36,969 bases of DNA from [Flexibacter] sp. ATCC 35208 (GTDB lineage Bacteria > Bacteroidota > Bacteroidia > Chitinophagales > Chitinophagaceae), in contig NZ_MTKN01000005.1 in the NCBI RefSeq assembly GCF_001975825.1, forward strand, positions 162,642-199,610. The letters are read 5' to 3'. Positions 1 through 7,227 of this stretch are shown in pieces. Position numbers and translations under genes: made by a program. Position 1 is the stretch's first letter. The number at the start of each line of letters is the position of its first letter. The notes below the pieces were generated by a model that was given only the letters and a program-made list of their open reading frames with translations, was not told where the DNA came from and ran no database searches.

Positions 1-74
1 AAAACCATTTTCAATAAAAAAGGGTCGGAAATAAATTCCAACCCTATTATTCCAATCTATTTTAATTCCAAAAA

Positions 75-992
75 CTATTTCTTTTTCGTAAACCCTCCTT
101 CAAACAAACACCTGATCCCTCTATACGCTCCACAACCACCAATCTCCTTTATCGTCAGCTTGCTTGCAGAAAACTGAAACGCTATCCCACATTCCGTATC
201 CTTATCCGTAAACTCTCCTTTATTCGCACCTGCAAAATGCCCCGTACCAGATATCTCTCCTTTACACCCACTCTCCTTCGCAAATGATATAAAGAACAAA
301 AATGACTTCGCATCTTTCCCATCACGAATTGATACTATACTATTCTCACCCGCCGCATAATCACCACTAAATTTATTCTTCTTTGGCAGCGTATCAATCG
401 GATTAAATAACTGACCAGGTGCCGCTTCACCAGTAGAGTTAGTCATGATCAGCGCAGTGCTGCCATTCGCTTCTACTGAATAGAAATTTTCAGTTGTACC
501 CGTATGACCAGGCGTTACTTCTGTCTCTGTCGTAATCTTCACCATCTCCTTACTATCGATAGAGAAGTATTCCTTTTTATTACTCTTACTATTTAACCAA
601 GCTACCTGCACACGACTCAGGTAATGATCCTTCTTATCAAACACACACAGGTATGCAGCTGTCGTATTCTTGTCCTCAGCTTTGATCACAAGATAGTTGA
701 TCTGTTTGCCCGTCAGTGATACTAATGGATAATAACTCACCTTGCCGGTTGGGAAGTCAGCCTTCGCCAGCGTATCGACCAAAAACCGGCTGATAAGGGC
801 GGTGTCGATAGCAGTGGAATCACCAGTCTTGCTGGTAAGCAGCTCCGGAGTCAGCTTGTAAGGCAGTTTGCTGTCAGCAAATGACTGACGGAATTCTTTA
901 AAAGTTATTGCATCAGCGCCTGATTTTTTACCGCCCGACTTGCAGGAGGCGAAAAGTCCAAGTGCTAATGCTGCTATCAACAGCTTATTCAT
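75..992 (-). CDS. Putative lipoprotein of unknown function
   Basis: Function unknown. The reading frame is open upstream to 1103, but the Met codon at 992 is the better start because it opens directly onto a lipoprotein signal peptide (MNKLLIAALALGLFASC, lipobox FASC, followed by a Gly/Lys/Ser linker). The mature protein is about 290 residues with no motif I can name in its first two thirds. The last 60 residues form a Cys-rich segment with four cysteines (GCKGEISG, ECGIAFQF, GGCGAYRG, RCLFEGGF). This pattern recurs at the ends of many small Bacteroidota secreted proteins and suggests a small disulfide-stabilised beta domain, possibly like lysozyme-inhibitor folds; that resemblance is a weak inference. 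The gene is divergent from mntR, and the shared region carries metal-regulator-like sites, so manganese or iron control is possible. Stop is TAG. Confidence 0.8.
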   Translation of the reverse strand: MNKLLIAALALGLFASCKSGGKKSGADAITFKEFRQSFADSKLPYKLTPELLTSKTGDSTAIDTALISRFLVDTLAKADFPTGKVSYYPLVSLTGKQINYLVIKAEDKNTTAAYLCVFDKKDHYLSRVQVAWLNSKSNKKEYFSIDSKEMVKITTETEVTPGHTGTTENFYSVEANGSTALIMTNSTGEAAPGQLFNPIDTLPKKNKFSGDYAAGENSIVSIRDGKDAKSFLFFISFAKESGCKGEISGTGHFAGANKGEFTDKDTECGIAFQFSASKLTIKEIGGCGAYRGIRCLFEGGFTKKK

Positions 993-1018
993 GCGTATTT
1001 GCTTGTTTATTATGGCCG

Positions 1019-1050
1019 AAAAGTTAAAGAAAAAATTGATATGAACAAAA
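1019..1050 (-). promoter_or_regulatory. Candidate Bacteroidota promoter of the lipoprotein gene
   Basis: On the minus strand TTTTG (1050-1046) is followed after 19 bases by TAACTTTT (1026-1019). This matches the sigma-ABfr arrangement (TTTG, about 19 bases, TAnnTTTG) except for the last base. It lies about 27 bases before the start at 992 and inside the upstream extension of the frame, which supports the shorter start. Confidence 0.45.
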
Positions 1051-1082
1051 GCGAAGCGCAAAATTGGGATTTTTTCTCGATT

Positions 1083-1185
1083 ATTTAGGTAAATTTCGGA
1101 CATCCTTATGTAATATCCGGCACCAGTGGGCGATTTGAGGGAACCAGTTGCATTTCTCCAATATATTATTTAGATTTACCTAAAT
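1083..1185. promoter_or_regulatory. Paired DtxR/MntR-type operator-like sites
   Basis: The 12-mer ATTTAGGTAAAT at 1083-1094 occurs again in exact reverse complement at 1174-1185. The second copy sits in an interrupted palindrome, ATTTAG-N6-CTAAAT (1168-1185), just before the mntR start at 1201. The architecture resembles DtxR/IdeR/MntR operators, which are AT-rich palindromes built on TTAGG/CCTAA half-sites. Autoregulation of mntR-mntH, and perhaps control of the divergent lipoprotein gene, is inferred. Confidence 0.5.
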
Positions 1186-1200
1186 TTTATTTTTAGCAAT

Positions 1201-1860
1201 ATGAATTTGTCGATCTCAGAGGAGAACTATATCAAATCAATCTATAAATTAGAAGAAGGACAGGAACCAGTCAGCACCAATGCGCTGGCCTATGAGCTGG
1301 ATACCAAACCCGCATCGGTGACCGACATGGCAAAGAAGCTAAAAGAAAAGAAGCTCATTGCATATGAGAAATACCAGGGCATCAACCTGACCAGCGAAGG
1401 GAAAAAAGCCGCCCTGCAAATCATACGCCGACACCGCCTCTGGGAATGTTTCCTGGTGGATAAACTCAGTTTCAGCTGGGAAGAAGTACACGAACTGGCC
1501 GAAGAACTGGAACATGTTCGCAGCGAAAAACTGACCAACCGCCTCAGCGAATTCCTGGGTAACCCGCAGATTGATCCTCACGGTGACCCCATCCCTGATG
1601 CACAAGGCAAAATGGGTAAACCCAGGGTACATACCAGCCTCCATAAATCAAAAGCCAACCGGCTCGAAGTCATGGCAGTATCCGATAAATCGGCCGCCCT
1701 GCTGGAATTTCTGAATACTAAAGGCGTGCGGTTAGGGACACAACTGGACGTCATTGAACGATATGAATTTGACAACTCTATTGAGATAAAAATAAAGAAC
1801 CAACCTGCCTTTACCATCAGTGAACAGGTAGCGAAAAATATCATGGTAAAGCAGATTTAA
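1201..1860 (+). CDS. mntR: MntR-like metal-dependent transcriptional regulator (DtxR family)
   Basis: A 219-residue DtxR-family repressor expected to bind DNA when loaded with Mn(II) or Fe(II). Residues 1-70 are a winged helix-turn-helix (VSTNALAYELDTKPASVTDM). Residues 70-135 are the metal-binding dimerisation domain, with H78, E82, H97, E101, E104 and H105 matching known ligands. The position of DtxR Cys102 is Glu (E101), as in manganese-selective MntR proteins. Residues 155-219 form an FeoA/SH3-like C-terminal domain, usual in Bacteroidota members and in DtxR but absent from the short Bacillus MntR. The gene ends 9 bases before an Nramp manganese transporter gene, so a co-transcribed Mn uptake unit is likely. 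Operator-like palindromes precede it. Confidence 0.92.
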   Translation: MNLSISEENYIKSIYKLEEGQEPVSTNALAYELDTKPASVTDMAKKLKEKKLIAYEKYQGINLTSEGKKAALQIIRRHRLWECFLVDKLSFSWEEVHELAEELEHVRSEKLTNRLSEFLGNPQIDPHGDPIPDAQGKMGKPRVHTSLHKSKANRLEVMAVSDKSAALLEFLNTKGVRLGTQLDVIERYEFDNSIEIKIKNQPAFTISEQVAKNIMVKQI

Positions 1861-1869
1861 GCTAATTTT

Positions 1870-3747
1870 ATGAACCATCAGCACACATCCCTTGGCGAAG
1901 TACATCAAAGTGTAGACACGACTGCAGACAACCCAAACCGCTGGAAAAAAATGTTTGCCTTCTTTGGACCTGCTTACCTCGTGAGCGTAGGGTATATGGA
2001 CCCCGGCAACTGGGCCACAGACCTCGCCGGCGGCAGCCAATACGGGTATACCCTGCTATGGGTACTGCTCATGAGTAACCTCATGGCACTACTACTACAA
2101 TCACTCAGCGCAAGACTAGGCATTGTTCGCGGACGTGACCTCGCTCAGGCAAACAGAGAGACATACCCCCCAGGTGTTAATTTCGTTTTGTATATACTGG
2201 CAGAAATCGCCATTGCAGCCACCGACCTGGCAGAAGTGCTGGGCATGGCCATCGGTATCCAGTTACTAACAGGATTACCTTTGCAATGGGGTGTGAGCAT
2301 TACCGTTTTCGATACCTTTCTATTACTGGTATTGCAGAAATATGGTATCCGGAAAATGGAGGCTTTCATCATCATGTTAGTGGCAATTGTAGGCGTATCA
2401 TTCCTGGTTGAACTGATTATGGCTAAGCCTGTGATGAGTGAAGTGATCACTGGTTTTGTACCCCGCATTCCCGATAATACGGCGCTCTATATTGCCATCG
2501 GTATCATTGGTGCCACCGTGATGCCTCATAATCTATACCTGCACTCTGCATTGGTGCAAACGCGGAAAATAAGGCAGGATGAAGCAGGCATCAGACAAGC
2601 ATTGAAATTAAATTTTATTGATAGTGCGATTGCATTAAATTTAGCGTTCTTTGTAAATGCAGCAATATTGATCCTGGCCGCTGCGGTGTTCTTTAAATCA
2701 GGGAAAACCAGTGTGGCAGAAATACAGGATGCACATAAGTTACTGGAAGGATTGTTAAGCAATAAATGGGCACCGATCCTGTTCGCTGTCGCATTGATTG
2801 CAGCAGGACAAAGTTCTACGGTGACCGGCACCTTAGCCGGACAAATTGTGATGGAAGGATACCTGAAACTACGTATCAATCCATGGTTGAGAAGATTACT
2901 GACAAGGTTGCTGGCCATTGTACCCGCGCTGTTGGTGATACAGATTGCAGGTGTTGATAAGGTAGGAGACCTCCTGGTATTCAGTCAGGTGTTGCTGAGT
3001 TTACAGCTGGGTTTTGCAGTGATCCCGCTGATACATTTTGTGAGTGATAAAAAGACGATGGGGAAATTTGCGGTGAACGTACCTGTGAAGATCCTCAGCT
3101 GGGTGATTACAGCAGTGCTGGTGTATCTGAATACACGCATGGTGTTTACAGAAGCCATGCATTATATGGAAGGAGGCGGTTCTATCTGGGTAGATATTCT
3201 TATTTCAATACTCGCTATTGGATTTGTAGTGTTGCTGTTTATTACTGTGCTTTATCCACTGGCTACAAAGTATGCTTTAAAGAGTTCGACAAATATACAT
3301 CCTGCTACAGCTGTGTCTTTGGAGAATATTACCATACCTCAGTATAACAGAATTGCACTGGCGCTTGATTTTAGTAAAGATGATGAGGCGATCATTGCAA
3401 ATGCGATTGCACATGGCAATGCCAATACAAGTTACCTGCTGATCCATATTGTGGAGAGTGCATCGGCGAAGTATTTAGGAAGAGAATCGGATGATCTTGA
3501 AACGAGGAAAGACAAGGAGCAGATGGATACGTATGTGAGTTTGCTGAAGAGTAAAAATCTGCAGGCGGAAGGGTTCCTGGGATATAGACACAGAGCGGAA
3601 GAGATCGTGCGGATCGTGAAGTCGGAAAAGGCGGATTTTTTAGTGTTGGGTGGACATGGACATACAGGGATTAAGGATTGGATTTACGGAGAAACGACTA
3701 ATCAGGTGAGACATAAGGTGAAGATACCTGTGTTGGTCGTGCAGTAA
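1870..3747 (+). CDS. mntH: Nramp-family Mn(II)/H+ symporter with C-terminal UspA domain
   Basis: A 625-residue inner-membrane transporter for manganese or other divalent metals driven by protons. Residues 25-470 are the Nramp core with about eleven membrane segments. The metal site is visible: DPGN in segment 1 (D44, N47) and MPHN in segment 6 (M218, H220). Residues 490-625 are a universal stress protein (UspA) domain ending with the nucleotide-binding pattern GGHG-x9-GETTNQV (G-2x-G-9x-G-S/T). Classical MntH proteins are about 410 residues and lack this domain, so this is a fusion, a form known in Bacteroidota. The UspA domain may let ATP or stress state modulate transport (inference). It directly follows mntR and is probably repressed by it. 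Confidence 0.93.
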   Translation: MNHQHTSLGEVHQSVDTTADNPNRWKKMFAFFGPAYLVSVGYMDPGNWATDLAGGSQYGYTLLWVLLMSNLMALLLQSLSARLGIVRGRDLAQANRETYPPGVNFVLYILAEIAIAATDLAEVLGMAIGIQLLTGLPLQWGVSITVFDTFLLLVLQKYGIRKMEAFIIMLVAIVGVSFLVELIMAKPVMSEVITGFVPRIPDNTALYIAIGIIGATVMPHNLYLHSALVQTRKIRQDEAGIRQALKLNFIDSAIALNLAFFVNAAILILAAAVFFKSGKTSVAEIQDAHKLLEGLLSNKWAPILFAVALIAAGQSSTVTGTLAGQIVMEGYLKLRINPWLRRLLTRLLAIVPALLVIQIAGVDKVGDLLVFSQVLLSLQLGFAVIPLIHFVSDKKTMGKFAVNVPVKILSWVITAVLVYLNTRMVFTEAMHYMEGGGSIWVDILISILAIGFVVLLFITVLYPLATKYALKSSTNIHPATAVSLENITIPQYNRIALALDFSKDDEAIIANAIAHGNANTSYLLIHIVESASAKYLGRESDDLETRKDKEQMDTYVSLLKSKNLQAEGFLGYRHRAEEIVRIVKSEKADFLVLGGHGHTGIKDWIYGETTNQVRHKVKIPVLVVQ

Positions 3748-3755
3748 ATATAAAA

Positions 3756-3824
3756 CGGATTGCGAACTACGTACTACGATGAAAAAAGGCAATCGTAATA
3801 CATAATTCGCAATCCGATTAATAT
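3756..3824 (+). terminator. Stem-loop after mntH
   Basis: CGGATTGCGAA (3756-3766) pairs perfectly with TTCGCAATCCG (3806-3816). An inner TACGAT/ATCGTA pair encloses a GAAAAAAGGC loop. A T-rich run follows. It lies 8 bases after the mntH stop codon and probably ends the mntR-mntH transcript. Confidence 0.65.
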
Positions 3825-3847
3825 TTTTATAGCTTAATATGGTTCAG

Positions 3848-3870
3848 GGCCTGTGGCCGGCTTTTAATGC
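3848..3870. repeat. Single copy of a GTGGCCGGC intergenic repeat
   Basis: The segment GCCTGTGGCCGGCTTTTAATG shares its core (GTGGCCGGCttTTAA) with the tandem repeat at 7068-7226. In both places the repeat lies just downstream of the stop codon of a minus-strand gene. Function unknown. Confidence 0.5.
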
Positions 3871-3945
3871 AGGCAAATGTAAATGTGGGCGAATTTAAAA
3901 GCTAACAGATTTTAATACTCCCCGATTTTAATGCCATTATTGGGG

Positions 3946-4692
3946 CTATAACCCCAGCGCTAATTTCAGTTTTGGATACCCCGTCTTACTCACCGGCACC
4001 TTCGCCCCACTCTTCAACATCGCCAGGTGATTTTCCTTTTCATAAGGCTCTATCCTCGTCACCTGATTTACATTCAGAATATAAGAACGATGCACTCTCG
4101 CAAACTGCTGCATATCTAAAGTCTTCTCAAAGAATGCCATTGTTTTATTTTTCAAAAACGCACCTTCCTGTGTCACTACCTTCACATAATCATCCGCTGC
4201 TTCGAGGTAATGAATATCCTGTACGGGTATTATCTTAATTTTCCCATTGATCTTCACCACTACCCTGTTACTCTGCAATGGACTCGCTGCCGCCGTTTCT
4301 AATAAAGCATCTGCCTGCAAAGGCACCGGCACCGTTTCCTGTCGCTTCTCCAGCCATTTCTGCAAGGCTTTGTCAAATCGTTCTTTAGAGAATGGCTTTA
4401 ATAAATAATCAGTCGCATTCACTTCAAACGCCCTGATCGCATGTTCTTCAAAAGCAGTCGTAAAGATCACTGCAGGCAGCTCTTCTACCAGTTCCAACAT
4501 CTCAAATCCATTGATCTTTGGCATCTGTACATCCAGGAAAATGATGTCCGGCTGGTGTTGCTGTATTGCCTTTAATCCTTCAAACCCATCATTGCATTCC
4601 TGCAGGATCTGGATCTGTGTGAAAGTTCCGAGGTATTCTTTTACGATTTCCCTGGCCAGTGGTTCATCATCAATTATTACTGCTTTTATCAT
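3946..4692 (-). CDS. LytTR-family response regulator
   Basis: A 248-residue cytoplasmic response regulator. Residues 3-118 are a receiver domain with the acidic pocket D8/D9, phosphoacceptor D54 (FLDVQMP), and the conserved Thr-Thr and Lys (IFTTAF, LLKPF). Residues 145-248 are a LytTR DNA-binding domain (KIIPVQDIHYLEAADDYVKV, FARVHRSYILNVNQV). LytTR domains bind pairs of roughly 9-bp direct repeats. The start overlaps the end of the kinase gene by 23 bases, implying translational coupling with its partner. It is the last gene of a four-gene minus-strand operon with a LiaF-like membrane protein, so envelope-stress control is a reasonable inference. A GTGGCCGGC repeat and no strong terminator follow it. 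Confidence 0.93.
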   Translation of the reverse strand: MIKAVIIDDEPLAREIVKEYLGTFTQIQILQECNDGFEGLKAIQQHQPDIIFLDVQMPKINGFEMLELVEELPAVIFTTAFEEHAIRAFEVNATDYLLKPFSKERFDKALQKWLEKRQETVPVPLQADALLETAAASPLQSNRVVVKINGKIKIIPVQDIHYLEAADDYVKVVTQEGAFLKNKTMAFFEKTLDMQQFARVHRSYILNVNQVTRIEPYEKENHLAMLKSGAKVPVSKTGYPKLKLALGL

Positions 4693-5731
4693 AGCGTTGC
4701 GGCACTTTAATCAGTGTTGTGTAAATGTTGTCTTTTGCTTCCGTTTCCAGTAGATCCTGTCTTGCAAAGAGCAGGTACAACCGTCTACGAATTGAGTTTA
4801 ATCCAAAGCCTGTACCGGTTGGCTTTTGTGACAGATCGGCGTCGTATGGATTCTGTACCAGTATGTATAGCAGATCGTCTACTGACCATGCCTGTATGGT
4901 GATCGTGATCGCATCCGTGGTATCATACAATCCATACTTGATCGCGTTTTCTACTACAGGTTGCAATAGCATGGGTGGTATCATCATCTTTTCTACGTCT
5001 CCGTCTGCTTTGACTGCTGTTGTTAAACGATGACCAAAGCGGACTTTTTCTATATCCAGGTACAATTGAAGGTATTGTAGTTCATCTGGGAGCAAGATCC
5101 ATTGCTGGTCTTCCCGTTTCAATGTACCTCTCAGAAAATCACTGAGCTTGAGTACCATCTCTCTTGCCTGCTGTGGACGCAATGCAATCAATGCATTGAT
5201 AGAGTTCAGACTGTTGAATAAAAAATGCGGTTGCAGTTGTTGTCTGAGTTTGTACAATTCTGCTTCGCGCGCTAATCTTTCTGTCGCCTGCTTTCTGCTC
5301 AACTCCTGCCGCTGTTCTTCCAGGTCATACCAGTAAAGGCTTTTGAACGCTATGCCTGTAATCAGTAACCATCCGAAGAGGAACCTGACCGGCATTGCCA
5401 GGTGAATCCATTCCAGGTAAGGCTGATTGTTCTGAAACGTATATTGCAGCGCCCATGTGCTCAGTGAAATCCAGATCAGGGCCTGAGATGTTGAAAAACA
5501 GAGCACGAAAAAAGTCTTCCCTTTCTGCGGCCGGTAATAGGCCAGGCTGTAACTGATAGTCAATGCTGCCAGGGCCAGAAAACCAATGTGGATACCACTA
5601 TCTACCCAGGCGATGGAATCAGGAAAATGAAACCAGAACTGTAGCAGTACTGCCTGTACGATCAGCGATACATACCCCGTGGCAGCGAATGACCAGCGAA
5701 ACGATTTATCTGTAATGAGTTGACTTGCCAA
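4670..5731 (-). CDS. LytS-type membrane sensor histidine kinase
   Basis: A 353-residue sensor kinase of the His_kinase (PF06580)/HATPase family. Four membrane segments occupy residues 12-130, with no recognisable extracellular sensor domain. A charged coiled-coil linker follows (about 135-162). The phosphoacceptor is H169 in LQPHFLFNSLNS. The C-terminal ATPase shows the N box (VVENAIKYG) and a G box (GTGFGLNSIRRRL). The cognate regulator gene overlaps its end by 23 bases. Upstream in the same operon are a DUF4288 gene and a LiaF-like gene. Such short-loop kinases often sense a membrane partner rather than a soluble ligand, so the LiaF-like protein is a plausible input (inference). Confidence 0.92.
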   Translation of the reverse strand: MASQLITDKSFRWSFAATGYVSLIVQAVLLQFWFHFPDSIAWVDSGIHIGFLALAALTISYSLAYYRPQKGKTFFVLCFSTSQALIWISLSTWALQYTFQNNQPYLEWIHLAMPVRFLFGWLLITGIAFKSLYWYDLEEQRQELSRKQATERLAREAELYKLRQQLQPHFLFNSLNSINALIALRPQQAREMVLKLSDFLRGTLKREDQQWILLPDELQYLQLYLDIEKVRFGHRLTTAVKADGDVEKMMIPPMLLQPVVENAIKYGLYDTTDAITITIQAWSVDDLLYILVQNPYDADLSQKPTGTGFGLNSIRRRLYLLFARQDLLETEAKDNIYTTLIKVPQRYDKSSNN

Positions 5732-5778
5732 ATTATTTTGTTTGTTAGTAGGTACATCCTTTTTGTGAAATGTTACAT

Positions 5779-6126
5779 TCAGTTAGCATGTACATCTGCT
5801 CCATTCAACTGCGCTGCTCTTACCTGCAACCATGAGATATAAGCGTTTGGGTCTCCGGGTTCTTCTATACGTGAGTACAGTTCCATACCATCATCCAGGG
5901 AGTTCAGGCTATTCAATTCGGGTACGTTGATAAAGCGCCATTCTACCAGTTCCTGCTTTTGGTTCCTAAAAGAATATTGCTCCTGTTTACCCAGTTCACA
6001 AGCTCTTTTCCAGGCTTCCTGTTTGCTGCCGGCACTGATCAGACGTAGCTGTTCATCGAACTGCGGTGTGTGTGAACCGGTGCCAGTAATGATCTGATAT
6101 ACGATCTTGGCTACAAACCATGTCAT
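5779..6126 (-). CDS. DUF4288 domain protein
   Basis: A 115-residue soluble protein that I recognise as DUF4288: an N-terminal WFVAKIVYQI strand, then FDEQLRLISAGSKQEAWKRACELG, and a central VEWRFINVPEL. The function of the family is unknown to me. It has no signal peptide or membrane segment. It sits 17 bases after the LiaF-like gene and 47 bases before the kinase gene on the same strand, so it is probably part of the same operon. Confidence 0.8.
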   Translation of the reverse strand: MTWFVAKIVYQIITGTGSHTPQFDEQLRLISAGSKQEAWKRACELGKQEQYSFRNQKQELVEWRFINVPELNSLNSLDDGMELYSRIEEPGDPNAYISWLQVRAAQLNGADVHAN

Positions 6127-6143
6127 AATTGTAATATTTAAAA

Positions 6144-6887
6144 TCAGCTATAACTTTTAATTTCAATGCCGCCAAATACGCAGCTACCTTTGATGAAGAG
6201 CACCTTGTTGGGGTTGGCGCCGATCAGTTCGATCGGGCGTTTATCTTCTACGCCACCAAATACACTGCTGGTCATGATCTTCACTTCCCAGTTTGCAGGC
6301 ACCACCAGTTCTACTCCACCAAATACACAATCACAATTCAGTACGATTGTACCATCAAAATCGGCTTGTAAAAGGTTGACATCACAACCACCAAAGACTG
6401 CCGATATACGGCCACCTTTGAATTTTTTGGATACAATGAGCCGGTTTTCGCCACTGAATACTACATCTGCATTGATATAATCTTCATCTTCAGGATAAAG
6501 ATCCGGGACTACTTTGGGTTCGTCATCTTCATCCAGGTATTTTTTGTGGGAACCTGGCCGGAAAACGATAAAGAGTAAACCAATTATGATTAATAACCCT
6601 GGCCAGAGGAAACGATCTACATCAAATGGCAGGTAGAAATATTCTCTTATCAAAAAAACACTACCTATTAACATCATAATCAACCCTCCAACGTTCCTGC
6701 ACTCACTTTTAATCCAGATCATAAGACCTATACCCATTATCAGCATCTGCCAGGATACTATCCACTCCGGAATATCGAGATCGAGGTTATGTAATAAGAG
6801 GAAAACGCCTACCAGTAGGATGATAACACCTCTCAAAGCTCCGTTCTTCTCGTGTTTTCTTCGTCCGTAAAAGTCTCTATTTCGCAT
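6144..6887 (-). CDS. LiaF-like membrane protein (LiaI/LiaF transmembrane region plus beta-rich tail)
   Basis: A 247-residue inner-membrane protein. Residues 17-110 hold four closely spaced hydrophobic segments (for example GVIILLVGVFLLLHNL and WPGLLIIIGLLFIVF), matching the LiaI-LiaF-like/DUF5668 region. Residues 140-247 form a beta-helix-like tail with the repeated signature VFGG (SAVFGGCDV, DCVFGGVEL, SSVFGGVED, SCVFGGIEI), typical of LiaF-type proteins of the cell-wall-active antibiotic response. In Firmicutes LiaF restrains the LiaS kinase under no-stress conditions. Here the neighbour is a LytS-type kinase with a LytTR regulator rather than LiaSR. First gene of the operon, with promoter-like elements directly upstream. 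Confidence 0.85.
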   Translation of the reverse strand: MRNRDFYGRRKHEKNGALRGVIILLVGVFLLLHNLDLDIPEWIVSWQMLIMGIGLMIWIKSECRNVGGLIMMLIGSVFLIREYFYLPFDVDRFLWPGLLIIIGLLFIVFRPGSHKKYLDEDDEPKVVPDLYPEDEDYINADVVFSGENRLIVSKKFKGGRISAVFGGCDVNLLQADFDGTIVLNCDCVFGGVELVVPANWEVKIMTSSVFGGVEDKRPIELIGANPNKVLFIKGSCVFGGIEIKSYS

Positions 6888-6909
6888 TGTTTGTTCTCAT
6901 TTAACGATA

Positions 6910-6945
6910 CAAACTTAGGAAGGGGGCGTGGGTTATGGAAGGGGG
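6910..6945 (-). promoter_or_regulatory. Promoter -7 box with adjacent direct repeats (candidate LytTR site)
   Basis: On the minus strand TAAGTTTG (6917-6910) is an exact match to the Bacteroidota -7 consensus TAnnTTTG, 23 bases before the LiaF-like start. Directly upstream are two identical 9-mers, CCCCCTTCC (6926-6918 and 6945-6937), spaced by 10 bases. Paired 9-bp direct repeats about two helical turns apart are the usual LytTR operator form, so this may be the operon's autoregulatory site. Confidence 0.5.
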
Positions 6946-7021
6946 TTTAGGTTAAAATTGGGAGGAGGGCGGTAAGCGGCATGAAAAGGTCGGTGAAATT
7001 TCCAGGGTTTAATAATTAACG

Positions 7022-7060
7022 AAAAAAAGCGCTTTCACCTTCGGCGAAAGCGCTTTTTTT
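7022..7060. terminator. Bidirectional Rho-independent terminator
   Basis: A7-GCGCTTTC (7022-7036) pairs with GAAAGCGC-T7 (7046-7060) around a short CTTCGG-containing loop, giving an A-tract on one side and a T-tract on the other. It would end transcripts arriving from the SGNH hydrolase gene. The stretch 6888-7227 otherwise holds only the operon promoter and the GC-rich repeat; I see no gene in it. Confidence 0.8.
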
Positions 7061-7067
7061 CGGGTGG

Positions 7068-7226
7068 CGGGGCCGGCGGCCGGCTTTAAGAGGTTTCTTT
7101 AATAAGACAGCGGGGTATGTGGCCGGCTAGCTTTTAAGAGGTTTCTTTAATAAGACGACGGGGTACGTGGCCGGCATTAAAAACGTTCCTTTTTTTAAGA
7201 CGGCGGAGCCGGCGGCCGGCTTTAAA
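7068..7226. repeat. Imperfect tandem repeat, 43-48 bp units, about 3.5 copies
   Basis: Copies begin at 7068, 7111, 7159 and 7204 (the last partial) and run up against the SGNH gene stop codon. Copies 1 and 2 share CTTTTAAGAGGTTTC and TTTAATAAGAC almost exactly; copies 2 and 3 share CGGGGTAyGTGGCCGGC. The third copy has diverged in its AT half. Each unit contains GGCCGGC, and copies 1 and 4 contain GCCGGCGGCCGGC. A related single copy is at 3848-3870. Confidence 0.8.
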
Positions 7227-7227
7227 T

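Noticed and set aside
7068..7226. CRISPR array
   Set aside because: The units are contiguous imperfect copies without unique spacers, and no cas genes are nearby. The same applies to 27372-27533.
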